DNA of 64,000 nucleotides from Actinomadura terrae. GTDB lineage: Bacteria; Actinomycetota; Actinomycetes; Streptosporangiales; Streptosporangiaceae. Positions 9,020 to 17,851 of this stretch are shown here, in pieces. Under the pieces are notes generated by a model. That model searched no databases. It was not told the DNA's origin and saw nothing but the letters and a program-made list of their open reading frames with translations. The translations under genes were made by a program, and so were the position numbers. The DNA is taken from contig NZ_JAICDG010000001.1 in assembly GCF_022751215.1 (NCBI RefSeq), positions 1-64,000 of the forward strand. The letters are read 5' to 3'. Within the stretch, counting starts at the first letter, position 1. Every line of letters starts with the position of its first letter.

Positions 9020-10449
9020 TGCGCGCCGTCCAGCGGCGGGTGCCCGGGGTGGCGTTCGCGGCGGCGGCCCTCGGCGCGGCGCGACACCAGCAGCGCGAAC
9101 GCCAGCGCGAGCGCGGCGGCGACGACGGCCATCGCGACCCGGCCGTCCGCGATGATCGACATGCCGAGGCCGAGCATGCCGCCGATCACCCAGGCGAGCT
9201 GGTGCAGGGTCTCGGAGACCGCGAACGTGGACGAGCGCATCTCCTCGCCGATCTCCCGCTGCACCACCGCGTCCATCGACAGCTTGCCGAGGACCTGGCC
9301 GAGACCGGCCGCCAGCGCCACCGCGAGCGCCGCCCACAGGCCGAAGAACGCGGCGGAGACGGCCGTGACGACGGTGACGGCGGCGAGCGTCGCCGAGACG
9401 ATCAGCCGGGGCGCGCGGGCCTTCATGTAGGCGCCGAGCGCCGTCCCGGCGAGGCCGCCCGCGCCCGCGAACGCCGCCAGCAGCCCCAGCGCGACGTTGT
9501 GGGAGATGGGGTCGAACCGCTCCTGGCGCAGCAGGAACGCCAGGTAGAGGATCAGGAAGCCAGAGAACGCGCGCAGGACGGAGTTCGCCAGCATCGCCTC
9601 GACGACGGCCGGGCCGAGGCGCGGGAACACCCGCCACTGCGGGCGCGGCGCGGCCGGCTCGCCGGTGTCGTGCTCGGGTGCGGCTTCGTCCTCAGGACGG
9701 CCGGCCGCCCGTTCCGCCGCCAGCTCGGTCTCGGGGGTGTCGACGTGGCCGGGCAGGCGCATCGTGAACACGACGCCGAGCATGAAGACCAGCGTCGCGA
9801 TGCGCAGCGTCCAGTCGGCCCCGGCGAGCGCGGTGATCCCGGCGGCGACCGGCGCGGTGATGGTGGCGGCGATCAGTCCGGTGAACGAGGCGCGGGCGTT
9901 GGCGGTCACGAGCGTGATCTGGTCGGGCAGGACGCGGGGCGTCACCGCCGCCCGCAGCACCCCGAACGCCTTGGACAGCACCAGCACGCCGAACGCGGCG
10001 GGCAGGAACGTGACCTCGTCGCTGTGCAGGACGGCGCCCGCCATCGCCCAGCACAGCAGGCCGCGGATGACGAACGAGCTGGCGATCGCGTACCGGCGGA
10101 CGTGCCGCGTCCGGTCGAGCGCGGGCCCGATCAGCGGCGCGACGAGCGCGAACGGCGCCATCGTCACCAGCAGGTACAGGGCGACCTGGCCGCGCGCCTG
10201 GTGGACGTCCAGCCCGAAGAACAGCGACCCGGCGAGCGCGACCGCGACCAGCGCGTCGCCCGCGGAGTTGAGCGCCGCCGCCTCGACCAGGCTGCCGAGG
10301 CCGCTGCGCCCGGCGCCGTGGGCGTGCGTGACGCGACGGGTCAGGCCGCCGGTCCGTGCCGCCGCCGAGCGCACGCCGCGCAGCGCCCGCGCCGCGCCGC
10401 CGGCACCGGCGCGCGCCGACCGCCCGATCGGGTGGGACCGGTCTCCCAT
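8998..10449 (-). CDS. MFS transporter
   Basis: 483 residues with about 12 hydrophobic segments, the first near residue 55 (LNSAGDALVAVALAGSLFF) and the last near 445 (VAMAVVAAALALAFALLVS). A central loop of about 45 residues is acidic and Glu-rich (ERAAGRPEDEAAPEHDTGE). The cytoplasmic N-terminus is basic. It resembles the MFS protein next to cspB in mycobacteria; substrate unknown. ATG start with GGGGAG about 11 nt upstream. Confidence 0.88.
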   Translation of the reverse strand: MGDRSHPIGRSARAGAGGAARALRGVRSAAARTGGLTRRVTHAHGAGRSGLGSLVEAAALNSAGDALVAVALAGSLFFGLDVHQARGQVALYLLVTMAPFALVAPLIGPALDRTRHVRRYAIASSFVIRGLLCWAMAGAVLHSDEVTFLPAAFGVLVLSKAFGVLRAAVTPRVLPDQITLVTANARASFTGLIAATITAPVAAGITALAGADWTLRIATLVFMLGVVFTMRLPGHVDTPETELAAERAAGRPEDEAAPEHDTGEPAAPRPQWRVFPRLGPAVVEAMLANSVLRAFSGFLILYLAFLLRQERFDPISHNVALGLLAAFAGAGGLAGTALGAYMKARAPRLIVSATLAAVTVVTAVSAAFFGLWAALAVALAAGLGQVLGKLSMDAVVQREIGEEMRSSTFAVSETLHQLAWVIGGMLGLGMSIIADGRVAMAVVAAALALAFALLVSRRAEGRRRERHPGHPPLDGAHPPEVRT

Positions 10450-10679
10450 TGCGGCTTGATCTCCCCAATGTGCTCGTCCGCAGGCACGGTGCCCGCGGTC
10501 CTCGTCGAGATGGGCCGTCGGAGTGGCTCAATTGAGGGTACGTTCCCTTCCTCGCGCCCGGCTCACCTCCGTCTGTACGGGCGCGGCGAACCGCGCAGCC
10601 GGTGCTTACGGATGCCGTTCGGGCCGGTCACGGACCGTGTCGTGCTCGGCCACGTCCCGGGATGCGCGAGAATTGGGGT

Positions 10680-11546
10680 GTGAGCCCACTGCGCCAGACC
10701 AGCCCCGCGCGATCCGCCGCCGCGCGCACCGCCGCCGGGCCCGCCCGCCGCGCCCGGACCCCCGCCGTCGACGCCGCGTGCGCCGAGGCCGTGGACCTCG
10801 CCCGCGAGGCCGCCGAGGAGACCGCCCATCCGGCGCCGGTCGGCGAGCATCTCGGCCTGCGGTCCGAGGGCGACCGCGTGGTCACGCACTCCTTCGAGTC
10901 GCTCGACCCGGCCTACCGGGGCTGGCGCTGGGCGGTCACCGTGACCCGCGCGTCCCGTGCCAAGGCCGTGACGGTGAGCGAGTGCGTCCTGGTGCCCGGC
11001 GACGACGCGCTGCTCGCGCCGCCGTGGGTGCCGTGGCTGGAGCGGCTGCGCCCGGGCGACCTCGGCCCCGGCGACCTGCTGCCGACCGCGCCGGACGACG
11101 TCCGGCTCGTCCCCGGGTACACCGAGGTCGACGAGTCGGTCGAGCGGGAGTCGGGCTGGGAGCTCGGCCTCGGCCGCGTGCGGGTGCTGTCGCGGGAGGG
11201 CCGCGACGAGGCCGCCGCGCGCTGGTACGACGGCGTCGCCGGGCCGCGCGCCTCGATCGCGGCGTCCGCGCCCGCGCAGTGCTCCACCTGCGGCTTCTTC
11301 GTGGCGCTGGCCGGAGGCCTGCGGCAGATGTTCGGCGTGTGCGCCAACGAGTACGCGCCCGACGACGGCCGCGTCGTCTCGGCCGACCACGGCTGCGGCG
11401 CCCACTCCGAGGCGGTGTCGATCCCGGCGGCGTCCGAGCACGGGCCGCCGATCATCGACGAGCTGGGCTACGACGTCGTCCCGGCGGGCGCCCCGGCGGC
11501 CGAGGAGGCCGAGATCCAGGACGAAGAGGCCCTCGGCCACAGCTGA
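10680..11546 (+). CDS. DUF3027 family protein
   Basis: 288 residues from the GTG at 10680; an in-frame ATG at 10662 would add six. DUF3027 hallmarks are VDAACAEAVDLAREAAEE near the start, GDRVVTHSFESLDPAYRGWRW and LLAPPWVPWLERLRPGDLGPG. The C-terminal part holds a likely metal site: CSTCGFF, then C in FGVCANEY, then DHGCGAHSE. No membrane segment. Function unknown; conserved near cspB, serC and DUF2530 in actinobacteria. Divergent from the MFS gene. Confidence 0.85.
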   Translation: MSPLRQTSPARSAAARTAAGPARRARTPAVDAACAEAVDLAREAAEETAHPAPVGEHLGLRSEGDRVVTHSFESLDPAYRGWRWAVTVTRASRAKAVTVSECVLVPGDDALLAPPWVPWLERLRPGDLGPGDLLPTAPDDVRLVPGYTEVDESVERESGWELGLGRVRVLSREGRDEAAARWYDGVAGPRASIAASAPAQCSTCGFFVALAGGLRQMFGVCANEYAPDDGRVVSADHGCGAHSEAVSIPAASEHGPPIIDELGYDVVPAGAPAAEEAEIQDEEALGHS

Positions 11547-11677
11547 CCTGACGAAGCCCCGGGTTGTGTCCGTGCGGCCCCGCATCCCCGGCGGGCGGGC
11601 AACGCTCTCGCGTGTCGGCTGAGGCGGCTGTGAACAGGCCCTAGGATCTGGGCTTTCTGCGGGGGAGGGAGGGTCCG

Positions 11678-14644
11678 GTGGGCGACGGGCCGGATCTGTT
11701 CGGTGCGCGGGGGCTGCGGGAGCGGGTGCTGCGGGCCTGGGCGGAGTCGCCCGCGCGGTTTCGCGAGGACGCCAACACCGAGGAGGACCACGCCCTCGGC
11801 GGCTACCGCGACCGCGTCGTGGTGGAGCTGGCGCAGAACGCCGCCGACGCGGCCGTCCGCGCCGGTGTGCCCGGACGGTTGCGCCTGACGCTGCGGAACG
11901 GGGTGCTGGAGGCGGCGAACGCCGGGGCGCCGCTGGACGCGGCGGGGGTCGAGGCGTTGTCGACGCTCCGCGCGTCCGCCAAGCGGGACGAGGCGGGTGC
12001 GGTCGGCCGGTTCGGAGTCGGGTTCGCGGCGGTCGTCTCGGTCACGGCGAATCCCGTGATCGCGTCAGCCGGGGGCGGGGTGGAGTGGTCGGCGGAGCGC
12101 GCGCGGGAGCTGGTGGCCGGGGTCCCGTCGCTCGCGGACGAGCTCGGGCGGCGCTCAGGGCAGGTGCCGTTGTTGCGGTTGCCGTTCGCGCTCGACGCGC
12201 CTCCGGAGGTCCCCGAGGGGTTCGACACCGTCGTCCGGCTGCCGTTGCGCGCGGAGGCCGTGGACGGGGTGCGGCGGCAGCTGGAGCAGGTCGGTCCCGC
12301 GCTCATGCTGGCCCTGCCCGCGCTGGAGAGCGTGGAGGTCGATGCGGACGGGGACGTCCGGACGGTCGACGCCCAGCACGGCCCCCAGGGCACCGTCACC
12401 ATCGACGGAGCCGTCTGGCGTACCGCCGAGGCGCACGGAACCGTCCCGGCGGAGCTTCTCGCCGACCGGCCCACAGAGGAACGTGCCCGCGCGGCGTGGC
12501 AGGTGCGATGGGCCCTGCCCGAGGGCGGTCTTCCCCAGGGGACGCCTGCGGTTGTGCATGCGCCGACGCCCAGTGACGAACGCCTTGACCTGCCCGCGCT
12601 CCTCATAGCGTCGTTTCCGCTAGCCCCCGACCGGCGCCATGTCGCGCCCGGCGCGCTCACCGACTTTCTCGTGGAGCGTGCCGCCGAAACCTATGTGCGG
12701 CTCATGGAGGGGCGTGCGGCGACGCCGCAACTGCTTGAGCTCGTCCCCACCCCGATCGGGGCGGGGGAACTGGACGGGCGGATCAGGCGGGCCGTCCTCG
12801 GGCGGCTGCCCGACGCGCCGCTCCTGCCGCACCGCGCGCGGGGCCGCGACACGGTCGCGCTGGACGCGCCGTCCCCGTTCGTGGACCTGCTCTCCGAGGA
12901 CGGCGTGCTCGCCGGGCTGCTGCCGCCCGAGTGGCCCGCGCGGAGCCCGGCGCTGGCGGCGCTCGGCGTCCGGCGGGTCGAGCTGGCGGACGTAGTCGAC
13001 GAGCTGGCCGCTGTGGACCGCGAACCGGCATGGTGGCACCGGGTGTACGAGGCGCTCGCCGGGGCCGCCACGGACGCTCTGGGGGCCCTCCCGGTGCCGC
13101 TGGCGAACGGCGGGGCGGCGCGGACCGTCCGCGGCCCGCGCGGGCTGCTGATCGCCGACGAGGTCGACCCGGCGGGCCTGGACGCGCTGGGACTGCGGTT
13201 CGTCCATCCCGAGGCCGTCCACCCGCTGCTGTCCAGGCTCGGCGCGGTCGAGGCCGGGCCGCGCGCCGTCCTGGCCGATCCGGCGGTGCGGGCCGCCGTG
13301 GAGGACTCGCTCGACGCCGAGGACCCGGACGCGGTCGCCGAGGCGGTGCTGGGGCTCGTCGCCGCCGCGCGCCTGGACCCGGGCGAGGAACCGTGGCTCT
13401 CCGCCCTCGCGCTCCCGGCCGACGACGGGGAACACGACCCTGCGGGAGAGCTTCTCCTGCCGGAAAGCCCACTGCGCGCCGTGATGGCCGACGACGCGCC
13501 CTTCGGCGTCGTGGACGGCGCGACCCTGGAGCGCTGGGGCGCCGAGACGCTCGCGGCGGTGGGCGTGCTGGACGGCTTCGCCCTGGCCCGCGAGGAGGAC
13601 GTGAACCTGCCGGGCCTCGCCGACGAGGCCGAGACCCTGGACCTGGACGACGAGGACCGCTGGGCCGACGACGTGCTCGCCCGCATCGGCCCGCAGGACC
13701 TGCCGCCGGTCGTCCCGGAGTTCCAGGCGGTCCGCGATCTGGAACTGGTCGAGGACTGGCCCGCCGCCCTGAGTCTGCTGGCGCGGCCTCCCTGGCGGGC
13801 CGCGATCGTCGAACCCGCGCATGCGATGACGCATGACGGGCGCCGCGTCACCGTCCCGTCGTATACGGCGTGGTGGCTGAGCCGTCACCCCGTCCTGGAC
13901 GGACGCAGGCCGGGCGAGTACCGCCTTCCAGGCGGAGGCGACGCGCTCGCAGGGCTGTACGACGTCGCGCCGGAGGGATTGGACGAGCGACTGCTCTTGG
14001 CCTTGGGCGTCCGCACGTCCCTGCTGGATCTGCTGCACGAACCCGGAGGCGCGCAGGAGCTTCTCGACCGGCTCTCCGACCCGGAACGCAGCGTCGGCCG
14101 CCTCCAGTTGGGCGCCCTCTGGACCGCCCTGGCCGACAGCGCCGAGAGCGCCGACATCAGCGTGGAACCGCCGAACCGCATCCGCGCCGTGGTCGGCGAC
14201 GAGGTCGTGGTCGCGGACGCGTTGGACACGTTCGTGCTGGACCGGCCCGACGTCCTGCCGCTGCTGCTCGCCTCGCCCCTCGTCATCGCCGCGCACGGCC
14301 GCGACGCCAGGCTCGCCGACCTCCTGGACCTGCCCCTGGCGAGCACGGAGGTCGCGGGGGAGGTCGAGTCGGCGGGGGAGGAGCGGCCCGTCCCGCCGGA
14401 GGTCCTCGCCGTGCTGCCGGACGCGCCGCCCGTGTACGTCGCGCACGAACGCCTCGTCGTGGACGGTGTGGACGTCCCCTGGTGGACGGGTGACGGCGGC
14501 GTCCACGCGAGCGGTCTGGCCGGGCTCGCCCGCGCCCTTGCCTGGACGAGCGGAAGCTGGGAGGACCGCCTCCTGGCCGAGGCCGTCCTGCGCGACCCCG
14601 AGGCCCTCCCCGTCCTACTGGCCGAATCCGAGCTGGAGCCGTAG
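11678..14644 (+). CDS. Sacsin/HSP90-like GHKL-ATPase protein
   Basis: 988 residues. The N-terminal 250 residues form a GHKL ATPase fold like HSP90 and the sacsin repeat. The N-box is VVELAQNAADA, with Asn 54 and Asp 57 as Mg-ATP ligands. GRFGVGFAAV near 110-119 is the lid glycine motif, preceded by the region LSTLRASAKR. The remaining 700 residues are Leu/Ala/Asp/Glu-rich with no known domain. No HSP90 middle or C-terminal domain is visible. GTG start behind GGGGGAGGGAGGG. It is in line with DUF3027. A chaperone-like role is inference. Its stop codon abuts a dispersed structured repeat. Confidence 0.85.
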   Translation: MGDGPDLFGARGLRERVLRAWAESPARFREDANTEEDHALGGYRDRVVVELAQNAADAAVRAGVPGRLRLTLRNGVLEAANAGAPLDAAGVEALSTLRASAKRDEAGAVGRFGVGFAAVVSVTANPVIASAGGGVEWSAERARELVAGVPSLADELGRRSGQVPLLRLPFALDAPPEVPEGFDTVVRLPLRAEAVDGVRRQLEQVGPALMLALPALESVEVDADGDVRTVDAQHGPQGTVTIDGAVWRTAEAHGTVPAELLADRPTEERARAAWQVRWALPEGGLPQGTPAVVHAPTPSDERLDLPALLIASFPLAPDRRHVAPGALTDFLVERAAETYVRLMEGRAATPQLLELVPTPIGAGELDGRIRRAVLGRLPDAPLLPHRARGRDTVALDAPSPFVDLLSEDGVLAGLLPPEWPARSPALAALGVRRVELADVVDELAAVDREPAWWHRVYEALAGAATDALGALPVPLANGGAARTVRGPRGLLIADEVDPAGLDALGLRFVHPEAVHPLLSRLGAVEAGPRAVLADPAVRAAVEDSLDAEDPDAVAEAVLGLVAAARLDPGEEPWLSALALPADDGEHDPAGELLLPESPLRAVMADDAPFGVVDGATLERWGAETLAAVGVLDGFALAREEDVNLPGLADEAETLDLDDEDRWADDVLARIGPQDLPPVVPEFQAVRDLELVEDWPAALSLLARPPWRAAIVEPAHAMTHDGRRVTVPSYTAWWLSRHPVLDGRRPGEYRLPGGGDALAGLYDVAPEGLDERLLLALGVRTSLLDLLHEPGGAQELLDRLSDPERSVGRLQLGALWTALADSAESADISVEPPNRIRAVVGDEVVVADALDTFVLDRPDVLPLLLASPLVIAAHGRDARLADLLDLPLASTEVAGEVESAGEERPVPPEVLAVLPDAPPVYVAHERLVVDGVDVPWWTGDGGVHASGLAGLARALAWTSGSWEDRLLAEAVLRDPEALPVLLAESELEP

Positions 14645-14650
14645 TTTATT

Positions 14651-14796
14651 GAAGTCCCGGCCCACGGCCGCTCGCCTGGCGGCTCGCGGCCGTGACCGTG
14701 CCTTTGCGGGCGCGGATCGCTTCGCGATCTTCGCGGTGGGGCCTCGCCTCCGGCTTCGGCCCCACCGCTCAGCTACGCGCTCGCGTGACGGCTGAG
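14651..14796 (-). repeat. Dispersed structured intergenic repeat, copy A
   Basis: Begins 6 bp after the stop of the HSP90-like gene. Read on the minus strand it is about 85 percent identical by eye to 45332-45478. It contains four hairpins: CACGGCCG (14663-14670) with CGGCCGTG (14687-14694); GATCGC-TTC-GCGATC (14715-14729); an 11-bp stem 14733-14743 with 14758-14768; and CTCAGC (14768-14773) with GCTGAG (14791-14796). Stem bases differ from copy B in compensating pairs, while the loop GCGAGCCGCCAGGCGAG is unchanged. Confidence 0.8.
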
Positions 14797-14814
14797 GCCA
14801 CTTTGAAACACGCT

Positions 14815-15078
14815 TCAGCCCGCCGGCTTCGTTCCGCGTTCGGCGCCGCGCTCCTCTTGGCGGGCGCGTCCCGCCTGGAGGCGGGGGGTGTACCACATGC
14901 CGAAGGCGCCGATCGCGATCCCGGCGACGCACACCCACAGCCACCAGCGGTCGCCGGACGGCAGCCGGACGATCAGCAGCACGACCAGCGCCACCGCCCA
15001 GGCGGCGGTGCCCACGGCGGCGATGCGGACGTCGTTGGTCCGCATCGGTGGCGGGTCCGGGAGGCGCGGTCGGGTCAT
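14815..15078 (-). CDS. DUF2530 small membrane protein
   Basis: 87 residues with two membrane spans, IAAVGTAAWAVALVVLLIVRL (about 19-39) and WWLWVCVAGIAIGAFGMWY (about 45-64). The N-terminal PDPPPMRTNDVR motif is typical of DUF2530. The C-terminal tail is basic (RLQAGRARQEERG). Function unknown. The ATG lacks a clear Shine-Dalgarno sequence. It lies downstream of the TetR gene on the same strand (27 bp) and may be co-transcribed with it. Confidence 0.82.
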   Translation of the reverse strand: MTRPRLPDPPPMRTNDVRIAAVGTAAWAVALVVLLIVRLPSGDRWWLWVCVAGIAIGAFGMWYTPRLQAGRARQEERGAERGTKPAG

Positions 15079-15105
15079 GGAGATCAGGTTACGCGGAGGA
15101 CGAGG

Positions 15106-15669
15106 TCAGCCACGAGCGCGGGGGAGTCCCCCGGTGACCATGGTGATCAGCAGTTCGTAGCTCGCCTCCAGGTCGTCCGGCAGGCCGAAACCGCCCGCCG
15201 CCTCCAGGACGGCGAAACCGTGCACGGCCGAGCGCAGGCAGCGGGCCCCGTGGACGAGCGCGGGCCCCTCCAGGTCGTAACCGCGCAGGACGGCGAGGAT
15301 GACGCCCAGGAGCCGCTCCCCGGCGGCGTCCACCTTGCCCTCGGGCGCGGCGGACTGCTCCATGGACGCGTACCGGCTCGGGTGCTCCACGACATAGGAG
15401 CGGTAGGCGCGCATCACGGCGCGTACCGCGTCGTCTCCGGAGCGCCCCAGGGCGGCCTCGCCGAGGCGTTCCGTAAGCTCTTCCATCACCCGGACCGTCA
15501 TCAGAAGTCGCAACTCGGCCAGGTTGCGGACATGCTTGTAGAGGGAGGGCGTCGCGACCCCGGCCCTCCCCGCCACCGCGGCCAGCGTGAGGGCACCGGG
15601 GCCCTCGGCGTCCACGATGGCGATGGCGGCGTCCACGACCGCGTCCGGTGACAGACCTGCGCGCGGCAT
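15106..15669 (-). CDS. TetR-family regulator with WHG-type C-terminal domain
   Basis: 187 residues. The helix-turn-helix spans about 8-52 (DAVVDAAIAIVDAEGPGALT, then AGVATPSLYKHVRNLAELR). The C-terminal part has CLRSAVHGFAVLEAAGGFGLP, the WHG-type TetR effector domain. ATG start with AAGGAGG 5 nt upstream, among the strongest ribosome sites in the window. It is divergent from the MarR gene. A perfect 14-bp palindrome lies 20 bp before the start, a likely autoregulatory operator. Confidence 0.92.
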   Translation of the reverse strand: MPRAGLSPDAVVDAAIAIVDAEGPGALTLAAVAGRAGVATPSLYKHVRNLAELRLLMTVRVMEELTERLGEAALGRSGDDAVRAVMRAYRSYVVEHPSRYASMEQSAAPEGKVDAAGERLLGVILAVLRGYDLEGPALVHGARCLRSAVHGFAVLEAAGGFGLPDDLEASYELLITMVTGGLPRARG

Positions 15670-15688
15670 CCAACCTCCTTAATAGCGA

Positions 15689-15702
15689 TAGCTTCTAAGC
15701 TA
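15689..15702. promoter_or_regulatory. Palindromic operator candidate (TetR gene upstream region)
   Basis: TAGCTT-CT-AAGCTA is a perfect 6-2-6 palindrome. It lies in an AT-rich stretch that is unusual here, 20 bp upstream of the TetR start and within the TetR-MarR divergent region. The palindrome is seen directly; binding by this TetR protein is inferred. Confidence 0.5.
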
Positions 15703-15762
15703 ATAAACTTAGCCTTGAAGTGTCAAGGAGGGCGGCGGGGCGAGCATGGACCTTGGAGAGCG

Positions 15763-16236
15763 ATGACGATGACCACGCCGACGACAGACGGGCGCGCGGC
15801 GTCCGTCCCCGGGCTGGCCGAGCAGCTGCGCATCTCGATCGCGCGGCTGTCCCGGCGGCTGCGCACGCTGCGCACCGCGCCGGGGGACCACGTCCCCGGC
15901 CCGCTGTCGCTCACCCAGTTCGCCACGCTCGCCGCCATCGAGCGGCACGGCTCGATGACCCCGCGCGAGCTGGCCGACCACGAGAAGGTCCAGCCGCCCT
16001 CGATGACCCGCGTCATCGCGTTCCTGGAGGAGCGCGGGCTCGTCGTGCGCAGCCCGCACCCGACCGACGGGCGCCAGGCCGTGCTGAGCGCGACCGAGGC
16101 GGGCGCGACCCTGCTGCGCGAGGAGCGGCGCCGCAAGGAGGCGTGGCTGTCGCGGCGGCTCGGCGAGCTGACCGAGGACGAGCGCGAGATCCTCCGCCAG
16201 GCCGCCCCGATCATCGACAAGCTCAGCAGATCCTGA
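15763..16236 (+). CDS. MarR-family transcriptional regulator
   Basis: 157 residues. The winged helix is LTQFATLAAIERHG, MTPRELADHEKVQPPSMTRV, then the wing VVRSPHPTDGRQAVLSATEAG; the HPTDGR wing signature is diagnostic of MarR. I chose the ATG at 15763 with GGAGAG 5 nt upstream over an upstream in-frame ATG at 15715. It lies directly upstream of an MFS efflux gene in the same orientation, with two inverted repeats between them, a standard MarR-efflux cassette. Confidence 0.92.
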   Translation: MTMTTPTTDGRAASVPGLAEQLRISIARLSRRLRTLRTAPGDHVPGPLSLTQFATLAAIERHGSMTPRELADHEKVQPPSMTRVIAFLEERGLVVRSPHPTDGRQAVLSATEAGATLLREERRRKEAWLSRRLGELTEDEREILRQAAPIIDKLSRS

Positions 16237-16251
16237 CATGTCATACATGTC
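16235..16251. promoter_or_regulatory. 17-bp perfect palindrome overlapping the marR stop
   Basis: GACATGT-CAT-ACATGTC is a perfect 7-3-7 palindrome starting within the MarR stop codon. It sits just upstream of a possible -35 (TTGCCG, 16256-16261) for the MFS gene. It may be an operator, or a weak attenuator inside a marR-MFS transcript. Confidence 0.45.
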
Positions 16252-16277
16252 TCTCTTGCCGGAATAGCCGTGCCGTG

Positions 16278-16314
16278 ATTATCGTTAGCCTTGATAATGA
16301 CTTTGGCTAACGAT
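16278..16314. promoter_or_regulatory. MarR-type operator over the MFS start codon
   Basis: Two nested inverted repeats are present. ATCGTTAGCC (16281-16290) has a perfect complement GGCTAACGAT (16305-16314). ATTATC (16278-16283) pairs with GATAAT (16293-16298) across 9 nt. Together they cover a possible -10 and the MFS start codon at 16297. Repression by the upstream MarR protein is inferred. Confidence 0.55.
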
Positions 16315-17781
16315 GATCCAGGGAGCAGCACCGGGGCCGCCGCGGGCGGCCCTCGGGGCGTCGCGCTCCGGAACCCTGCTCCCAGCGTGACGCCCGGAAC
16401 GCTCCAAAAGATCGGCACCAAGCCCGTCCCCCCACAAGAACCCTCCCTCCCCGAGCAGCCGGCCGAACCCGCCGAACCCGAGCCGCCGGTGTCCGAGACC
16501 GGCGGCATGTTCCGGTCCCTCGGCAACCGCAACTACCGGCTGTTCAGCGCCGGGCAGGTCGTCTCCAACACCGGCACGTGGATGCAGCGCGTCGCGCAGG
16601 ACTGGCTCGTCCTGGACCTCGCGCACGGCAGCGGCACCGCGCTCGGCATCACCACCGGCCTCCAGTTCCTGCCGATGCTGCTGTTCGGCCTGTGGGGCGG
16701 GGTGATCGCCGACCGCTACCCCAAGCGCCGCGTGCTGATGCTCACGCAGGTGGCGATGGGCGTGCTCGCGCTGATCCTCGGCGTCCTCGCGGTGACCGGG
16801 AGCGCGCAGGTCTGGCACGTGTACGTGCTGGCGTTCGGCCTCGGCGTCGCGACCGTCGTCGACAACCCGACCCGGCAGGCGTTCGTCGTCGAGATGGTCG
16901 GCCGGCGCGACCTGCCCAACGCGATCGCGCTCAACAGCGCCAGTTTCAACGGCGCGCGGCTGCTCGGCCCGGCGGTCGCCGGGGTGCTGATCGCGCTGCT
17001 CGGCACCGGGCCGGTGTTCCTGCTGAACGCGGCCTCGTTTGGCGCCGTCCTGTTCGGCCTCTACGCGATGCGCGAGGACGAGCTGCACCCCGCCGCCCCC
17101 GTGAAGCGCGCCAAGGGCCAGCTCCGCGAGGGCCTGCGCTACGTGCGCGGCCGCCGCGACCTGATGCTCGTGCTCGTGCTCATCGGGTTCATCGCCACGT
17201 TCGGCATGAACTTCCCGACGACGACGGCGCTGGTCGCCAAGCAGGTCTTCCACACCGGCGCGACCTCGTTCGGCCTCGCCTCCAGCATGCTCGCGCTCGG
17301 CGCGCTGACCGGCGCGCTGCTGGCCGCGCGGCGCGCGTCCCGGCCCCGGCTGCGGCTGCTGGTCGGCGCGGCGCTGATCTTCAGCGTGCTGGAGGTCGCG
17401 ACCGGGCTGATGCCGACCTACTGGTCGTTCCTGGTGCTGCTCGTGCCGACCGGGATCGCGATGATGACGATCACCACGGCGGCGAACTCGACGATCCAGC
17501 TCAGCGTCGCGCCGGAGATGCGCGGCCGGGTGATGGGCCTGTACATGTTCGTGTTCCTCGGGACGAACCCGCTGGGCGCCCCCGCCGTCGGCTGGATGGC
17601 CGAGCAATGGGGGGCGCGCACGAGCATCGTCCTCGGCGGCATGGTCGGCGTCGTGACCGCGCTCGTCGTCGGGCTCTTCGCCGCTCCGCGCGGGACGATC
17701 CGCCCGGCGCTCGCGCGGGTGCGCCTGGCCCGGGCCAGGGAGGACGCGGCGCCCGGGCCCGCCGAGGCGGCCGAGGGGTGA
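16297..17781 (+). CDS. MFS drug-efflux-type transporter
   Basis: 494 residues. The first 70 are a Pro/Glu-rich cytoplasmic tail (EQPAEPAEPEPPVSETGG). The transporter core opens FRSLGNRNYRLFSAGQVVSN, characteristic of DHA3/EntS-like exporters. About 12 membrane segments follow, with the A-motif-like GVIADRYPKRRVL near 140 and VVDNPTRQAFVVEMVG. No Shine-Dalgarno precedes the ATG at 16297; the spacing to TTGCCG/TATCGT suggests a leaderless message. A TTG two codons upstream is possible, and a start at the FRSLG methionine would remove the tail. Confidence 0.88.
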   Translation: MTLANDDPGSSTGAAAGGPRGVALRNPAPSVTPGTLQKIGTKPVPPQEPSLPEQPAEPAEPEPPVSETGGMFRSLGNRNYRLFSAGQVVSNTGTWMQRVAQDWLVLDLAHGSGTALGITTGLQFLPMLLFGLWGGVIADRYPKRRVLMLTQVAMGVLALILGVLAVTGSAQVWHVYVLAFGLGVATVVDNPTRQAFVVEMVGRRDLPNAIALNSASFNGARLLGPAVAGVLIALLGTGPVFLLNAASFGAVLFGLYAMREDELHPAAPVKRAKGQLREGLRYVRGRRDLMLVLVLIGFIATFGMNFPTTTALVAKQVFHTGATSFGLASSMLALGALTGALLAARRASRPRLRLLVGAALIFSVLEVATGLMPTYWSFLVLLVPTGIAMMTITTAANSTIQLSVAPEMRGRVMGLYMFVFLGTNPLGAPAVGWMAEQWGARTSIVLGGMVGVVTALVVGLFAAPRGTIRPALARVRLARAREDAAPGPAEAAEG

Positions 17782-17851
17782 CGCCGCCCGTCCGCGTGAC
17801 AACGGGGGCCGCCTGCTGAAAAGCTGGCCGGGTGGCTCACCGGACGCTCCC

